DNA of 45,577 nt from Sphingobacterium sp. (GCA_031277685.1 JAITLV010000098.1:1-45577); one strand, 5' to 3'; numbered from the stretch's first letter, positions 1 through 9,121 are shown. Notes: generated by a model not told the origin, from the sequence alone. Translations and numbers: made by a program.

Positions 1-684
1 GGTGGAAAATCACCTTGGAACTTAGAGTATGGAAAAATCATGATGTGGTTTTTCTTGGTAGGGGATGCCTTCACATTTTCTGCATTTTTGGTTTATTATG
101 GCGCACAACGCTTTTCTCACCCAACTTGGCCAGATCCTGATAAGATTTTCCAATCTATCCCGGGTATTGCTGAGCATGGTCAACCTTTAGTATTCGTAGG
201 TTTGATGACCTTTATATTGATTATGTCTTCTGTAACAATGGTTTTGGCTGTTGAAGCAGGTCATCGTAATCAAAAAAATGAAGTTGTTAAGTGGATGCTT
301 TGGACAATTTTAGGTGGTATCTGTTTCGTAGGCTGTCAAGCTATCGAGTGGACCCACTTACACCACATGGGATTCTGGTTTGGTAAAAACCCAGCTACTG
401 GTTTAGAAGGGGATGCGATTAAGACAGCATTAATGCCATATTTCACACACGATATCTCCTATACTTCAGCATTGCAATTCGCAAACTTGTTCTTTACGAT
501 TACAGGTTTCCACGGTTTCCACGTTACAGTTGGTATTATTTTGAACATCATCATCCTTTGTATGACTTTAAATAATACTTTTGAAAATCGTGGTTCTTAC
601 TTAATGATTGAAAAAGTAGGTTTATATTGGCACTTTGTGGATTTGGTGTGGGTGTTTGTATTTACATTCTTCTACTTAATCTAA
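1..684 (+). CDS. cytochrome c oxidase subunit III, 5' end outside window
   Basis: Membrane subunit III of a haem-copper terminal oxidase, which sits beside the catalytic subunit I. The reading frame is open from base 1 (GGKSPWNLEYGKIMMWFF), so the ATG pair at 40 is probably internal and the N-terminus lies upstream of the window. Several hydrophobic spans are visible, and the C-terminus has the family signature YWHFVDLVWVFVFTFFYLI. The TGFHGFHVTVG segment is also typical of subunit III. It is followed after 27 nt by the subunit IV gene and then by an SCO-like and a DUF420 gene, so it is the visible start of the distal half of an oxidase operon. The family call is firm; the exact oxidase class (aa3 or caa3) cannot be settled without subunits I and II. 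Confidence 0.93.
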   Translation, partial: GGKSPWNLEYGKIMMWFFLVGDAFTFSAFLVYYGAQRFSHPTWPDPDKIFQSIPGIAEHGQPLVFVGLMTFILIMSSVTMVLAVEAGHRNQKNEVVKWMLWTILGGICFVGCQAIEWTHLHHMGFWFGKNPATGLEGDAIKTALMPYFTHDISYTSALQFANLFFTITGFHGFHVTVGIILNIIILCMTLNNTFENRGSYLMIEKVGLYWHFVDLVWVFVFTFFYLI

Positions 685-711
685 TCACTGAATTAATAAT
701 TTTAGATCGCT

Positions 712-1089
712 ATGTCACAATATCAAGATAATATCGCTCACGGAGAGCACGCTCACGAAGGTGGGATGGATAAGAAAGCCATCTGGAGAGTATTTGGCGT
801 ACTTTTGGCGCTTACTTGTCTAGAGTTCTTAATTGCGTTAGGTTTTGTTCACCACTGGCAAATTTTGGCCAAAGGTGCATTGGTAAATACCATTTATATT
901 GTTTTAACCTTGGTTAAAGCATATTATATCGTTGCATTCTTTATGCACTTGAAATTCGAGAAATCGAGCTTCATCGTTACCGTAGCAATAGTCTTTATTT
1001 TTATAATTTATTTTATCGTCCTGATGTTAGTTGAGGGAGGTTTCTTGGCCGGTGCTTTTCAGGAGCATCAGTTGTTTCCAAATAAATAG
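712..1089 (+). CDS. cytochrome c oxidase subunit IV family protein
   Basis: A 125-aa small membrane subunit of the terminal oxidase. The first 25 residues are polar and His-rich (AHGEHAHEGG), followed by three hydrophobic segments at roughly residues 27-47, 55-78 and 85-108, the usual three-helix topology of the bacterial subunit IV (prokaryotic cytochrome C oxidase subunit IV family). The FMHLKFE motif after the second helix is characteristic. It lies 27 nt after subunit III and 12 nt before the SCO-like gene, consistent with a single transcript. Its role in the family is usually assembly or stability of the complex; no catalytic residues are expected. Confidence 0.88.
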   Translation: MSQYQDNIAHGEHAHEGGMDKKAIWRVFGVLLALTCLEFLIALGFVHHWQILAKGALVNTIYIVLTLVKAYYIVAFFMHLKFEKSSFIVTVAIVFIFIIYFIVLMLVEGGFLAGAFQEHQLFPNK

Positions 1090-1101
1090 ATAAAGTGGAT
1101 A

Positions 1102-1830
1102 ATGGATAATAATACTGGACAAAAGAAAGGTATTAAAACTATATTGATCCTGGCAGTAATTCTTTTATTGCCAGGATTTTTATATTTTGTACTAAATAAA
1201 AGCGGTTCTAATAGCTACGCTTCCCTTCCGATCTTTGGAAAGAAGGAAGTTCCTGGAACAACACACCGTAAATGGGGACGCGATATCCCGGATACAATCT
1301 ATCATACCGTTCCACCTGTAGATTTCGTGAATTATGATGGTAAGCCTGTACGGTTATTGGGCAATGATACAACGTTGTCAGTGGTACATTTGATGTATAC
1401 CAGGGATGGCTCATTGTCCCGTACGATGGTGAAAAAGCTTGATCAAATTGCGAACCGTTTTATTCAGAATAAAAAGGTGAAACTGTATTCTATCACTGTT
1501 GATACCTTATATGATACACCGGCGGTGTTGGCGAAATATGCTAAAGTTTACAAACCATGGACTAAACCTTGGTTTTTTGTGACAGAGCCTTCCGTTGATA
1601 TTTTTAAATTTGCGAAAGAGGATCTGTTACAGGATGCATTGGTGAATAATGATAGTATGAAGCCGTTTATCATAGGTTCTAATTATCTTTTACTGGATAC
1701 AAAAGGACGGATTAGAGGGATATATGACATTAATGTAAAAACAGATGTCGATCGTCTTGAAGATGAAATTAAGTTATTGCTGGTGGAGGAAATCCGAAAC
1801 CATCCGGCTACAATAGAACAAAAGAGGTAA
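1102..1830 (+). CDS. SCO1/SenC-like thioredoxin-fold protein lacking copper ligands
   Basis: A 242-aa protein with one N-terminal membrane anchor (residues about 13-31) and a thioredoxin-fold SCO-like domain outside the membrane. SCO proteins deliver copper to the CuA site of oxidase subunit II through a CxxxC pair and a distal His. Here the site reads MYTRDGSLSRTM, where a usual SCO has FTRCPTICPPM, so both cysteines are replaced by Asp and Ser. The distal position reads GSNYLLLDTKG with no His, and the whole protein contains no cysteine. The fold-diagnostic stretch KVKLYSITVDTLYDTP remains. Its position between subunit IV and DUF420 is the normal place for an oxidase assembly SCO gene. It probably has a structural or chaperone role that does not bind copper; the family call rests on context and aligned motifs. 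Confidence 0.75.
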   Translation: MDNNTGQKKGIKTILILAVILLLPGFLYFVLNKSGSNSYASLPIFGKKEVPGTTHRKWGRDIPDTIYHTVPPVDFVNYDGKPVRLLGNDTTLSVVHLMYTRDGSLSRTMVKKLDQIANRFIQNKKVKLYSITVDTLYDTPAVLAKYAKVYKPWTKPWFFVTEPSVDIFKFAKEDLLQDALVNNDSMKPFIIGSNYLLLDTKGRIRGIYDINVKTDVDRLEDEIKLLLVEEIRNHPATIEQKR

Positions 1831-1838
1831 TTATAATC

Positions 1839-2384
1839 ATGGAAGAGAGTCTTAATACGGAAAAAAAATACAGTAAATGGATTTGGTTGTTATCTATCGT
1901 TATACCTGTAGTGGTTGCAGTTCTTTTTTCAGTTAATCTGCAGAAACTGGGGTATGATGTAAAGCCGCTCACATTTTTGCCGCCTATTTATGCAACCATT
2001 AATGGGATTACAGCCGTGCTGTTATTCTGGGCAGTAGCTGCGATAAAAAAGGGTAATAAGACGTTACACGAGCGTTTGATCAAGTTGTGTATTGCTTGTT
2101 CCTTGGCCTTTTTGGCGATGTATGTGGCTTATCACATGACTTCTATTGAAACGAAGTATGGTGGCGAGGGAATTTTGAGACCGATCTATTTCTTTATATT
2201 GATCACACATATTCTTCTGTCTATCATTATCATTCCTTTTGTACTGTTTACTTTTGTAAGAGGTATATCGGGATCGTATGCCCGGCATAAAAAGTTAGCA
2301 CGGATTACCTATCCGATGTGGCTCTATGTTGCTGTGACTGGTGTCATTGTTTATTTGATGATTTCACCTTATTATATAGGTTAA
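1839..2384 (+). CDS. DUF420 membrane protein of the oxidase operon
   Basis: A 181-aa protein with about five hydrophobic helices (near residues 14-32, 50-68, 84-103, 118-142 and 158-177). The motifs PPIYATINGITAVLLF, HERLIKLCIACSLAFLAMYVAYH and GSYARHKKLARITYPMWLYVAVTGVIVYLM are typical of DUF420, a family repeatedly encoded at the end of cytochrome oxidase operons (CtaM in Bacillus, needed for oxidase activity). It starts 8 nt after the SCO-like stop codon. His and Tyr residues in the helices could bind a cofactor, but nothing in the sequence proves this. A role in assembly or maturation of the oxidase is inferred from context and family. Confidence 0.85.
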   Translation: MEESLNTEKKYSKWIWLLSIVIPVVVAVLFSVNLQKLGYDVKPLTFLPPIYATINGITAVLLFWAVAAIKKGNKTLHERLIKLCIACSLAFLAMYVAYHMTSIETKYGGEGILRPIYFFILITHILLSIIIIPFVLFTFVRGISGSYARHKKLARITYPMWLYVAVTGVIVYLMISPYYIG

Positions 2385-2409
2385 TTTAATAAAAGAAAGG
2401 ACTGTGCTT

Positions 2410-2865
2410 ATGAAACGTATATGGATTTATCAAGCTGACCGTATTTTGACCGTGGAGGAAAGTCAGCAAGTTTCGGACGAATTAGCCGCTTTTGCTGAGC
2501 AATGGAAGGTTCATGGAAAACCTTTATCTGCGTCTGCGGAGTTGCGTGACAATCTTTTTATCATTCTGAAGGTAGATGAAGATGTTGCAACGGCTTCTGG
2601 TTGTTCGGTGGACAGTTCGGTTCGTTTCCTAAAGGGGATAGAAGAAAGGTATCATGTTCAACTCTTCGATCGTATGCAGTTTGCCTATAAATCGACGAAT
2701 GGGTTGGCGGTAGTTGATCGTTCAGGTTTTGAAAAACTTTTGGCGACTGGTGAAATTGATGACAATACACTCGTGTTTGATAATACGATAAGCTATGATC
2801 ATCAGCTGGAGAGTGCATGGGCGGTTCCTTTTAAGGAGAGCTGGCATAAGAGATTATTCGCATAG
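2410..2865 (+). CDS. conserved Bacteroidota protein, often mislabelled ABC transporter ATPase
   Basis: A 151-aa soluble protein. I chose the ATG at 2410 rather than the GTG at 2404 because the protein then begins MKRIWIYQADR, the usual start of this family, with AGAAAGGA a few bases upstream. Related proteins throughout Bacteroidota are often named ABC transporter ATPase, but no Walker A (GxxxxGKS/T), Walker B or signature motif is present, so that name is not supported. Visible features are LRDNLFIILKVDEDVATASGCSVDSSVRFLK in the middle and SWHKRLFA at the end. It lies 25 nt after DUF420 and may be the last gene of the oxidase transcript, since a strong hairpin follows. Function unknown. Confidence 0.75.
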   Translation: MKRIWIYQADRILTVEESQQVSDELAAFAEQWKVHGKPLSASAELRDNLFIILKVDEDVATASGCSVDSSVRFLKGIEERYHVQLFDRMQFAYKSTNGLAVVDRSGFEKLLATGEIDDNTLVFDNTISYDHQLESAWAVPFKESWHKRLFA

Positions 2866-2876
2866 AAAATTGACAA

Positions 2877-2917
2877 GCATAAAAAAACGCCATTGATAAA
2901 ATGGCGTTTTTTTATGC
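2877..2917. terminator. bidirectional intrinsic terminator
   Basis: A perfect 17-bp stem (2877-2893 with 2901-2917) and a 7-nt loop. The stem core is ACGCCAT/ATGGCGT, flanked by a run of seven A on the left and seven T on the right, so it can terminate in either direction. It lies between the + strand gene ending at 2865 and the - strand mtgA ending at 3032. Confidence 0.9.
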
Positions 2918-3031
2918 TTGTAGCGATTCTCAATGATTTATCTGTTGTAGGCAGGTCATTCAAATTTCCTTTGCTATGCGGACGCATTGGAATCTTGCTA
3001 TTTTATCTTAACGATCCCAATATGCCTATCG

Positions 3032-3796
3032 CTATTCCGGGATGGTATAATGGTGCATATATTTGGCGATTGCGTTTGCTCTCCTATTGACATAAGCAGA
3101 AGGATTCCGTGCATCCCATTCGCGGGGGTTGGGTAAGATCGCAATAATCAGGGCAGCCTGTTTTTTGGAAAGATTGCTTCCTGTTTTGCTAAAGTAATAT
3201 TCAGCAGCTGCATCTGCTCCATAAACTCCCTGGCCCATTTCAATGACATTGAGATAGACTTCAAGAATACGCTTTTTACTCCAAAATGTTTCAATTAAGA
3301 CTGTAAAGTAAGTTTCGAATCCTTTTCTTAACCAGGAGCGTCCTGGCCAAAGAAAGACATTTTTGGCGACTTGCTGGCTTATCGTACTACCACCGCGTAG
3401 TTTTTTACCTTGTGCGTTTTTCTTGATGGCATTTTGAATCCCTTTGAGGTCAAAACCCCAGTGGGTCATAAAATGAGCATCTTCCCCAGCGATGGCTGCT
3501 AGCTTTAGATTGTCAGAAAGTTCGTCGTAGTTCAACCAGTTCTTTTCCAATTTAAAGCCTTTGCCTTGTTCCTTGAGTTCAAAACCTCGTTGAATCATTA
3601 ACCATGTAATAGGTGGATTAATGAAGCGCAAGCTAATCACCCAGAAAAGACTGATACCGATAAAATAAAGAACAACCTTACTTACGATACGGAGAATAGG
3701 TGATTTGATAGACTTCAACGGATTGAAGGAAGCTTTCTTAAAGGTATTTTTTTGTTTGCTGGTTGTATTTTGCTTACCAGATCTCTTGATGGCCAT
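3032..3796 (-). CDS. mtgA: monofunctional peptidoglycan glycosyltransferase
   Basis: A GT51 transglycosylase that polymerises lipid II into glycan strands on the periplasmic face of the inner membrane. It is 254 aa: a basic cytoplasmic tail (1-35), one membrane helix (about 36-57), then the GT51 domain. The catalytic region EDAHFMTHWGFD (105-116), with the general-base Glu, is clear. GGSTISQQVAKN (135-146) and KKRILEVYLNVIEMGQGVYG (about 174-193) are the other family motifs. There is no transpeptidase domain, which separates MtgA from bifunctional class A PBPs. The start at 3796 is supported by a TAAGTTTG box just upstream. It is convergent with the preceding + strand gene across a bidirectional terminator. 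Confidence 0.93.
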   Translation of the reverse strand: MAIKRSGKQNTTSKQKNTFKKASFNPLKSIKSPILRIVSKVVLYFIGISLFWVISLRFINPPITWLMIQRGFELKEQGKGFKLEKNWLNYDELSDNLKLAAIAGEDAHFMTHWGFDLKGIQNAIKKNAQGKKLRGGSTISQQVAKNVFLWPGRSWLRKGFETYFTVLIETFWSKKRILEVYLNVIEMGQGVYGADAAAEYYFSKTGSNLSKKQAALIIAILPNPREWDARNPSAYVNRRANAIAKYMHHYTIPE

Positions 3797-3815
3797 GACT
3801 AAATTTTTTCGGATA

Positions 3816-3823
3816 CAAACTTA
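3816..3823 (-). promoter_or_regulatory. candidate -7 element for mtgA
   Basis: TAAGTTTG on the - strand matches the Bacteroidota -7 consensus TAnnTTTG and lies 20 nt upstream of the mtgA start. No clear TTG was found at the expected -33 spacing, so the call is moderate. Confidence 0.45.
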
Positions 3824-3932
3824 ACTTATATTCTTGTTTAATGGAAATGATTTTCTCGAGAAGTTGAGGGTATTGTTTGCCAAAGCGACGATATTATCCT
3901 ATTTTTACGCTTCACAAATTTGATTTTAGAAG

Positions 3933-6539
3933 TTGGCAAAAGAAAAGAAAGTAACTCCGTTAATGCAACAGTATAATGCGATCAAGATCAAGTATCCTGG
4001 AGCGTTATTGTTGTTCCGTGTTGGCGATTTTTACGAGACATTTGGTGAGGATGCAATCAAGGCGGCTCAGATTTTGGGTATTGTTTTGACGAAGCGGGGG
4101 AATGGTTCGGAATCCGAAACGGCTTTAGCTGGTTTTCCGCATCACTCTCTGGAGACCTATCTCCCTAAATTGGTGCGCGCAGGTCAACGGGTAGCGATCT
4201 GTGATCAGTTGGAAGATCCCAAAACAACTAAAACTATTGTTAAACGTGGTGTAACGGAATTGGTGACACCAGGTGTTTCTTACAGTGATAACATTGTTCA
4301 ACAAAAATCAAATAATTATCTGGCATCCATTTTCATGGAGAAAGATAAGATTGGGGTAGCGTTTTTGGATATTTCAACGGGTGAGTTTTTGGTTGCCCAA
4401 GGAAGTACTTCCTATATAGACAAATTGCTTCAAGGGTTTAAACCTACAGAAATTATACTTCCCAAAAAACAGAGTAAGGATTTTATTGAGCAATTTGGTT
4501 CGCAATATTATACCTATTTCTTAGATGAATGGCCTTATACAGGTGATTATGCCACGGAAGCGCTGTTGAAGCATTTTGAAGTATCTTCTATGAAGGGCTT
4601 TGGCGTGGATCGCATGACCGCAGGCATTGTCGCTGCGGGAGTCGCATTGCATTACCTCAATGAGACCGAACATCGCAATTTACAACATATTTCCACGCTA
4701 TCTCGCATTGAGGAGGATCGCTTTATGTGGCTGGATAGATTTACCATTCGAAATCTGGAACTGATCGGTTCCATGAATGAAAATGCAGTCACCTTATCAG
4801 ATGTACTTGATTATACGGCCAGTCCTATGGGGGCACGTTTATTAAAGCGATGGATCGTCATGCCATTGAAAGATAAAAAAGGAATCCAGGAACGTCTGAA
4901 TGTAGTTGATTTCTTTGTTAACAACCACGAACTGCGGGACGAATTGATTGCTCAGATCAAACAAGTAGGTGATTTGGAGCGATTGATTTCAAAGATAGGA
5001 CTTCAGAAAGCCAATCCTAGAGAGATCGTACAATTAAAGCGTGCGCTGTATGCTACTGAGAAACTCAAGGAATTGACTGAACGTAAAGATGCGCAATCTT
5101 TAACGCTGATCTCGGAGCAATTGGATGCTTGTGTGGCTATTCGGGAACGAATTGAACAGCAAATACAGGCTGAACCACCTGTCGCAATCAATAAAGGCAG
5201 CGTAATCGCCGAAGGAGTTGATGCTGAGCTGGATCGTCTACGTAAAATCGCTTTCGGAGGTAAAGATTATCTGCTTGAAATTCAAAAAAGAGAGGCAGAA
5301 TTGACTGGTATCCCCTCTTTAAAAATTGCATTTAACAATGTATTTGGTTACTATCTGGAGGTAACGAACACACATAAAGACAAAGTTCCTACAGGATGGA
5401 TCCGCAAACAGACATTGGTGAATGCGGAACGATATATTACGGAGGAGCTAAAAGAATATGAGGAGCAGATCCTTGGAGCTGAAGAAAAGATTCAGGCCTT
5501 GGAAAATAGATTGTATGCCGAGCTATTGGTGGCTATTGCCGAATATATCAAACCTGTTCAGCTGAACGCACAGCTTATTGCTAAGCTCGATGTCTTGCTA
5601 AACTTTGCTGTGGTTGCTGAAAAAAACTATTATGTCAAACCGGAAGTAAGTGATAGCAAAATTCTGGATATCAAAGGCGGACGGCATCCGGTCATAGAAA
5701 AGAATCTACCGATAGGTGAGGACTATATTACCAACGATACTTATCTCGATCCAAAAGCACAACAAATCATTATCATTACCGGTCCAAATATGGCGGGTAA
5801 ATCGGCCTTGCTCCGTCAGACAGGATTGATTGTATTGATGGCTCAAATCGGTTGTTTTGTGCCTGCAAAGGAGGCTAAAATTGGTTTAGTCGATAAGATA
5901 TTCACGCGGGTAGGGGCTTCGGATAATCTTTCTTCTGGAGAATCTACATTTATGGTTGAGATGAACGAAACCGCAAGTATCATGAATAACCTGTCGGATC
6001 GAAGTTTGATCCTTCTGGATGAAATTGGACGGGGTACGAGTACTTATGATGGCATTTCAATTGCGTGGGCGATCGCGGAATATTTACACAATCATCCGGC
6101 AGCTAAAGCGAAAACACTCTTTGCGACACACTACCATGAATTGAATGAGCTTTCAACCTCGCTGGATCGTATAAAAAATTACAATGTAACGGTAAAGGAG
6201 GTGAATAATAAGGTGATCTTCTTGCGTAAACTCGTTCCCGGTGGATCCGAACATAGTTTTGGTATCCATGTGGCTAAGCTCGCCGGAATGCCGCCGAAAT
6301 TGTTGAACCGGGCCAATCAGATTCTAAAGCGATTGGAGCAGGAACGTACCGGTGGAGAGCAGATAAAGGATAGCATGCGTAAGATTCAAAAGCAGGCTTA
6401 CCAATTGCAGATGTTTTCGATTGATGATCCCGTTCTAAATAAAATCCGGGATATGCTGAACAATTTGGATGTTAATTCGCTAACGCCTGTAGAAGCATTA
6501 ATGAAATTAGATGAAATACAACGTTTGTTGAAACATTAG
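3933..6539 (+). CDS. mutS: DNA mismatch repair protein MutS
   Basis: Mismatch-recognition ATPase of the methyl-independent repair pathway, 868 aa, normal length for MutS1. The mismatch-binding FYE motif is at residues 33-35 (GDFYETF). The ATPase carries Walker A GPNMAGKS (617-624), Walker B with Asp696-Glu697 in [15 protein letters not shown], and the ATHYHEL motif. The C-terminal MutL- and dimer-contact region is present. The start is TTG at 3933: an in-frame TAG sits only one codon upstream (3927-3929), and the next ATG (3963) would remove the conserved TPLMQQY segment. It is divergent from mtgA, and a hairpin terminator follows. Confidence 0.97.
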   Translation: MAKEKKVTPLMQQYNAIKIKYPGALLLFRVGDFYETFGEDAIKAAQILGIVLTKRGNGSESETALAGFPHHSLETYLPKLVRAGQRVAICDQLEDPKTTKTIVKRGVTELVTPGVSYSDNIVQQKSNNYLASIFMEKDKIGVAFLDISTGEFLVAQGSTSYIDKLLQGFKPTEIILPKKQSKDFIEQFGSQYYTYFLDEWPYTGDYATEALLKHFEVSSMKGFGVDRMTAGIVAAGVALHYLNETEHRNLQHISTLSRIEEDRFMWLDRFTIRNLELIGSMNENAVTLSDVLDYTASPMGARLLKRWIVMPLKDKKGIQERLNVVDFFVNNHELRDELIAQIKQVGDLERLISKIGLQKANPREIVQLKRALYATEKLKELTERKDAQSLTLISEQLDACVAIRERIEQQIQAEPPVAINKGSVIAEGVDAELDRLRKIAFGGKDYLLEIQKREAELTGIPSLKIAFNNVFGYYLEVTNTHKDKVPTGWIRKQTLVNAERYITEELKEYEEQILGAEEKIQALENRLYAELLVAIAEYIKPVQLNAQLIAKLDVLLNFAVVAEKNYYVKPEVSDSKILDIKGGRHPVIEKNLPIGEDYITNDTYLDPKAQQIIIITGPNMAGKSALLRQTGLIVLMAQIGCFVPAKEAKIGLVDKIFTRVGASDNLSSGESTFMVEMNETASIMNNLSDRSLILLDEIGRGTSTYDGISIAWAIAEYLHNHPAAKAKTLFATHYHELNELSTSLDRIKNYNVTVKEVNNKVIFLRKLVPGGSEHSFGIHVAKLAGMPPKLLNRANQILKRLEQERTGGEQIKDSMRKIQKQAYQLQMFSIDDPVLNKIRDMLNNLDVNSLTPVEALMKLDEIQRLLKH

Positions 6540-6563
6540 AAGCGACGATATTCCTATACATAC

Positions 6564-6613
6564 AGCCTAATTTAATAAAACTATAATAAGTGGTTATAAA
6601 TTAGGCTTTTTTG
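6564..6613 (+). terminator. intrinsic terminator of mutS
   Basis: An 11-bp perfect stem, AGCCTAATTTA (6564-6574) with TAAATTAGGCT (6597-6607), followed by a T run. It lies 25 nt after the mutS stop codon. Confidence 0.8.
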
Positions 6614-6663
6614 TGTGAGCGATCGGCCTTAGCTCTTACGATCTTCTTTGATGATCAATTTGA

Positions 6664-7809
6664 TTAAAATCTAAAGAATAGGGCGGCAGTTCCGTAATTT
6701 GACTGAATCGGCGTCAATACTTTACTGCTGGCATCATAAGGTGCATAATGATAGCCAACTTCAATACCGACATATTTTTTGTTTTTCATCTGGAAAAGTG
6801 AGGAGAATCCCAGTCCCAAATGAACATTATTAATGGTGACCATACGATCGTTGTAGCCGCCATCATAATAGTAACCATCTGGGTCATAATATCCGTCAGT
6901 GTAAACGCTTTCGGTGATTCCGGTATCTGTAATATCTATACCTATTATTCCTTTGGGAATTAGAATGCATTTATCATTATCAAAAATTTTGTACCCCACA
7001 GCGCCACCTATAAATCCAGTCGCGGAAGAGTTGACCGTAACATCGGAACCCTCATAATTATAGTTGATATTCTTATCATTTGAGTTGATACGTACATTGA
7101 AGCCGCCTTCAAAGATAAACTTGCGTTCCAATGAGCTCATTAACATAAAGCCAAACATGACATTCGTTCCAAAGATCTTATTCGCACCTCCAAGGGGACT
7201 CATTACACCAATTAATGGCACATAGCCCATTTTGGATTTGCTCCGGTTTCCGGCTGTTTGTGGACGGGTATAAGGGGCTGGGGTATTTTGTTGGATTGGT
7301 TCACCTTCCTGAATATCGGTGTCTGCAAATAAATGGAGAATATCTTTTTCGGTGTTATTCAGTAGATAGTTGCTTGAAGAGAGTAGTGCCTTGGCTCTTA
7401 TTTTGATTAGATTATCTAATGGATGCCGTAAGGGGTAGAAATTGTATTTCTCTTTATTTTGCTCATACTGATACAGGAAGTCGTTTTGATCAGCAGCATC
7501 TAAACGTTGAATAAATGCCTTGTCGAGGTTGTTATCGATATAACGTTCAATCTCGGCTGAACTATTCTTTTTTTCAATAATGAGCAAGAGGATACGTAAA
7601 CGTTGACCAAATTCCGTTACGCCACAACTAGCTTGGAGTGTATTTAATAATGGATCAATTCGATCGAATTCATTACTGTTCAGTGCAGTCGTTATTAGCG
7701 GAAGGATTTCCGCTGTATGTTTTTCACATGTCTCTTGTGCCTGTGTTTTTTGTAACGCAAAGAAGAAACTAAAAATAAATACAGCAAAAGTAAATTGACG
7801 GATCATCAT
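6664..7809 (-). CDS. secreted hypothetical protein with C-terminal outer-membrane beta-barrel
   Basis: A 381-aa protein I cannot name. A signal peptide is clear (about residues 1-24, cleavage after LQKTQAQ). Residues 25-165 are polar and helical, with Cys pairs and tandem Leu-rich helices. A short Pro/Thr-rich linker (QQNTPAPYTRPQ) leads into a C-terminal half of alternating Gly/aromatic strands (for example GGAVGYKIF, VHLGLGFSSLFQ, YVGIEVGYHYAP). The chain ends in ALFFRF, the terminal Phe expected of an outer-membrane barrel. An acidic, Tyr-rich loop lies near residue 305 (YYDPDGYYYDGGYNDR). The gene is convergent with mutS and divergent from trmN6. Outer-membrane location is inferred; no substrate is predicted. 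Confidence 0.75.
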   Translation of the reverse strand: MMIRQFTFAVFIFSFFFALQKTQAQETCEKHTAEILPLITTALNSNEFDRIDPLLNTLQASCGVTEFGQRLRILLLIIEKKNSSAEIERYIDNNLDKAFIQRLDAADQNDFLYQYEQNKEKYNFYPLRHPLDNLIKIRAKALLSSSNYLLNNTEKDILHLFADTDIQEGEPIQQNTPAPYTRPQTAGNRSKSKMGYVPLIGVMSPLGGANKIFGTNVMFGFMLMSSLERKFIFEGGFNVRINSNDKNINYNYEGSDVTVNSSATGFIGGAVGYKIFDNDKCILIPKGIIGIDITDTGITESVYTDGYYDPDGYYYDGGYNDRMVTINNVHLGLGFSSLFQMKNKKYVGIEVGYHYAPYDASSKVLTPIQSNYGTAALFFRF

Positions 7810-7832
7810 GGCTTATGGATTTATTAGAGGCT

Positions 7833-7870
7833 AAAATAACAAATAAATTGAATGATGTCTTTGTTATTTT
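7833..7870. repeat. inverted repeat in divergent promoter region
   Basis: An 11-bp perfect inverted repeat AAAATAACAAA (7833-7843) and TTTGTTATTTT (7860-7870) with a 16-nt spacer. It lies between the divergent genes at 7809 (-) and 7905 (+). The right arm contains the TTTG that would act as the -33 element for trmN6, so the repeat could be an operator. No regulator is identified. Confidence 0.5.
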
Positions 7871-7900
7871 GCGTCAAACATAGCAAAAGTTTTATCTTTG
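7868..7900 (+). promoter_or_regulatory. Bacteroidota promoter of trmN6, apparently leaderless
   Basis: TTTG (7868-7871), 21 nt, then TATCTTTG (7893-7900), a full match to the TAnnTTTG consensus. The ATG is at 7905, only 4 nt after the box, so transcription would begin at or just next to the start codon. Confidence 0.6.
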
Positions 7901-7904
7901 GCTC

Positions 7905-8612
7905 ATGGCGTCAATATTTCGATTTAAACAATTTGAAGTTGATCAATCCAATTGTGCGATGAAGATCAATACGGATGGCGTATTGCTGGCATCATTGGTT
8001 GATACGAGTGATGCAAAGCGGATTTTGGATGTTGGTACAGGCACGGGTGTTATTGCGTTAATGTTAGCTCAGCGCGCCATTGATAGCCGGGTGGAGGCCG
8101 TGGAGATCGATGCGCTGGCAGCGGAGATGGCGAGTAGGAATTTCAGTAATTCGATTTTTCAGGATCGTCTGACATTACATGCAACCGCATTTCAACAGCT
8201 GGAAATAAGCGGTCATTATGATCTGATCGTGTCGAATCCTCCATTTTACACGGATTCTTTACATAATCCGGATGCCCGAAAGAAGCTGGCGCGGCATACC
8301 GATCTCAATTTTTTTAAAGAATTATTGCAGTTTGCATCGTCTTATTTAACAGCTCAAGGCAAACTTGTTTTGATTCTCCCAACACTGCTTGCAGAGACTA
8401 TAATAACCATGGCAATTGAACATAACCTTTATTGTACCGCTGAAATCCAAATAAGCTCTTTCGCTGGGGATCCAGTTATTCGGAAGATTGTGACCTTTGG
8501 GCGTATACATACAATAGGGATTGACCAGCATAAATTTGTGATCTATCAATCCAAAGGCATTTACTCGGAGTCGTACAAGGGGGCCCTGGCGCCTTATTTT
8601 TTAGCTTTTTAG
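7905..8612 (+). CDS. trmN6: tRNA1(Val) (adenine37-N6)-methyltransferase
   Basis: A SAM-dependent methyltransferase of the YfiC/TrmN6 family that makes m6A at position 37 of tRNA1(Val). It is 235 aa, the family length. The SAM-binding motif LDVGTGTG (41-48) and acidic loop VEAVEID (about 63-69) are followed by the adenine-N6 catalytic motif NPPFY (111-115). The N-terminal FRFKQFEVDQSNCAMKINTDG is the family signature. The phosphoesterase gene begins 3 nt after its stop, suggesting co-transcription. NPPFY excludes small-molecule methyltransferases; PrmC-like activity is the only other option considered and is less likely given the N-terminus and size. Confidence 0.9.
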   Translation: MASIFRFKQFEVDQSNCAMKINTDGVLLASLVDTSDAKRILDVGTGTGVIALMLAQRAIDSRVEAVEIDALAAEMASRNFSNSIFQDRLTLHATAFQQLEISGHYDLIVSNPPFYTDSLHNPDARKKLARHTDLNFFKELLQFASSYLTAQGKLVLILPTLLAETIITMAIEHNLYCTAEIQISSFAGDPVIRKIVTFGRIHTIGIDQHKFVIYQSKGIYSESYKGALAPYFLAF

Positions 8613-8615
8613 ATT

Positions 8616-9110
8616 ATGACAAAAATTGGACTTCTTTCGGATACACATTCCTATTTAGATGAATCTGTATTTACATACTTTGCTGATTGTGATGAAATCT
8701 GGCATGCCGGGGATTTTGGTGATGCTCATGTCGCGGATCAGTTGGAAGCTTTTAAACCGCTACGTGCTGTATATGGAAATATTGACGGAAAAGATCTTCG
8801 ATTGCGCTTTCCTGAAGATTTGAGATTTACCTGTGAGGAGGTAGAAGTTTTTATGACTCATATCGGCGGATATCCCGGTAAATATGCAGCTCGTATAAAA
8901 GCTGAATTAATGAAGAATCCACCTAAATTGTTTATCACTGGGCACTCTCATATTCTCAAAGTCGTCTTTGATCCGAAGATCCACTGTCTTCACCTCAATC
9001 CGGGAGCTGCCGGCAAACATGGTTGGCACAAAGTCCGGACACTCATGCGTTTTGAGATTAATAAAGACAAGATCGAAAATCTTGAAGTCATTGAGTTCAA
9101 AGAACGTTAG
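8616..9110 (+). CDS. YfcE/MJ0936-family metallophosphoesterase
   Basis: A 164-aa calcineurin-like phosphoesterase with all metal-binding blocks: D9 and H11 (LLSDTHSY), D33 (WHAGDFGD), N55 (GNID), H82 (MTHIGG) and H110/H112 (ITGHSH). Proteins of this family hydrolyse phosphodiesters or phosphomonoesters with two divalent metals in the cytoplasm. The fourth block reads THIGG rather than the common HGH, a variant that still supplies a His. It lies directly after trmN6 (3-nt gap) and is convergent with the cupin gene 11 nt away. The substrate is unknown. Confidence 0.88.
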   Translation: MTKIGLLSDTHSYLDESVFTYFADCDEIWHAGDFGDAHVADQLEAFKPLRAVYGNIDGKDLRLRFPEDLRFTCEEVEVFMTHIGGYPGKYAARIKAELMKNPPKLFITGHSHILKVVFDPKIHCLHLNPGAAGKHGWHKVRTLMRFEINKDKIENLEVIEFKER

Positions 9111-9121
9111 CGATGTAAGGA

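Noticed and set aside
2410..2865. ABC transporter ATPase, the usual database name for this family
   Set aside because: No Walker A, Walker B or signature motif in 151 residues.
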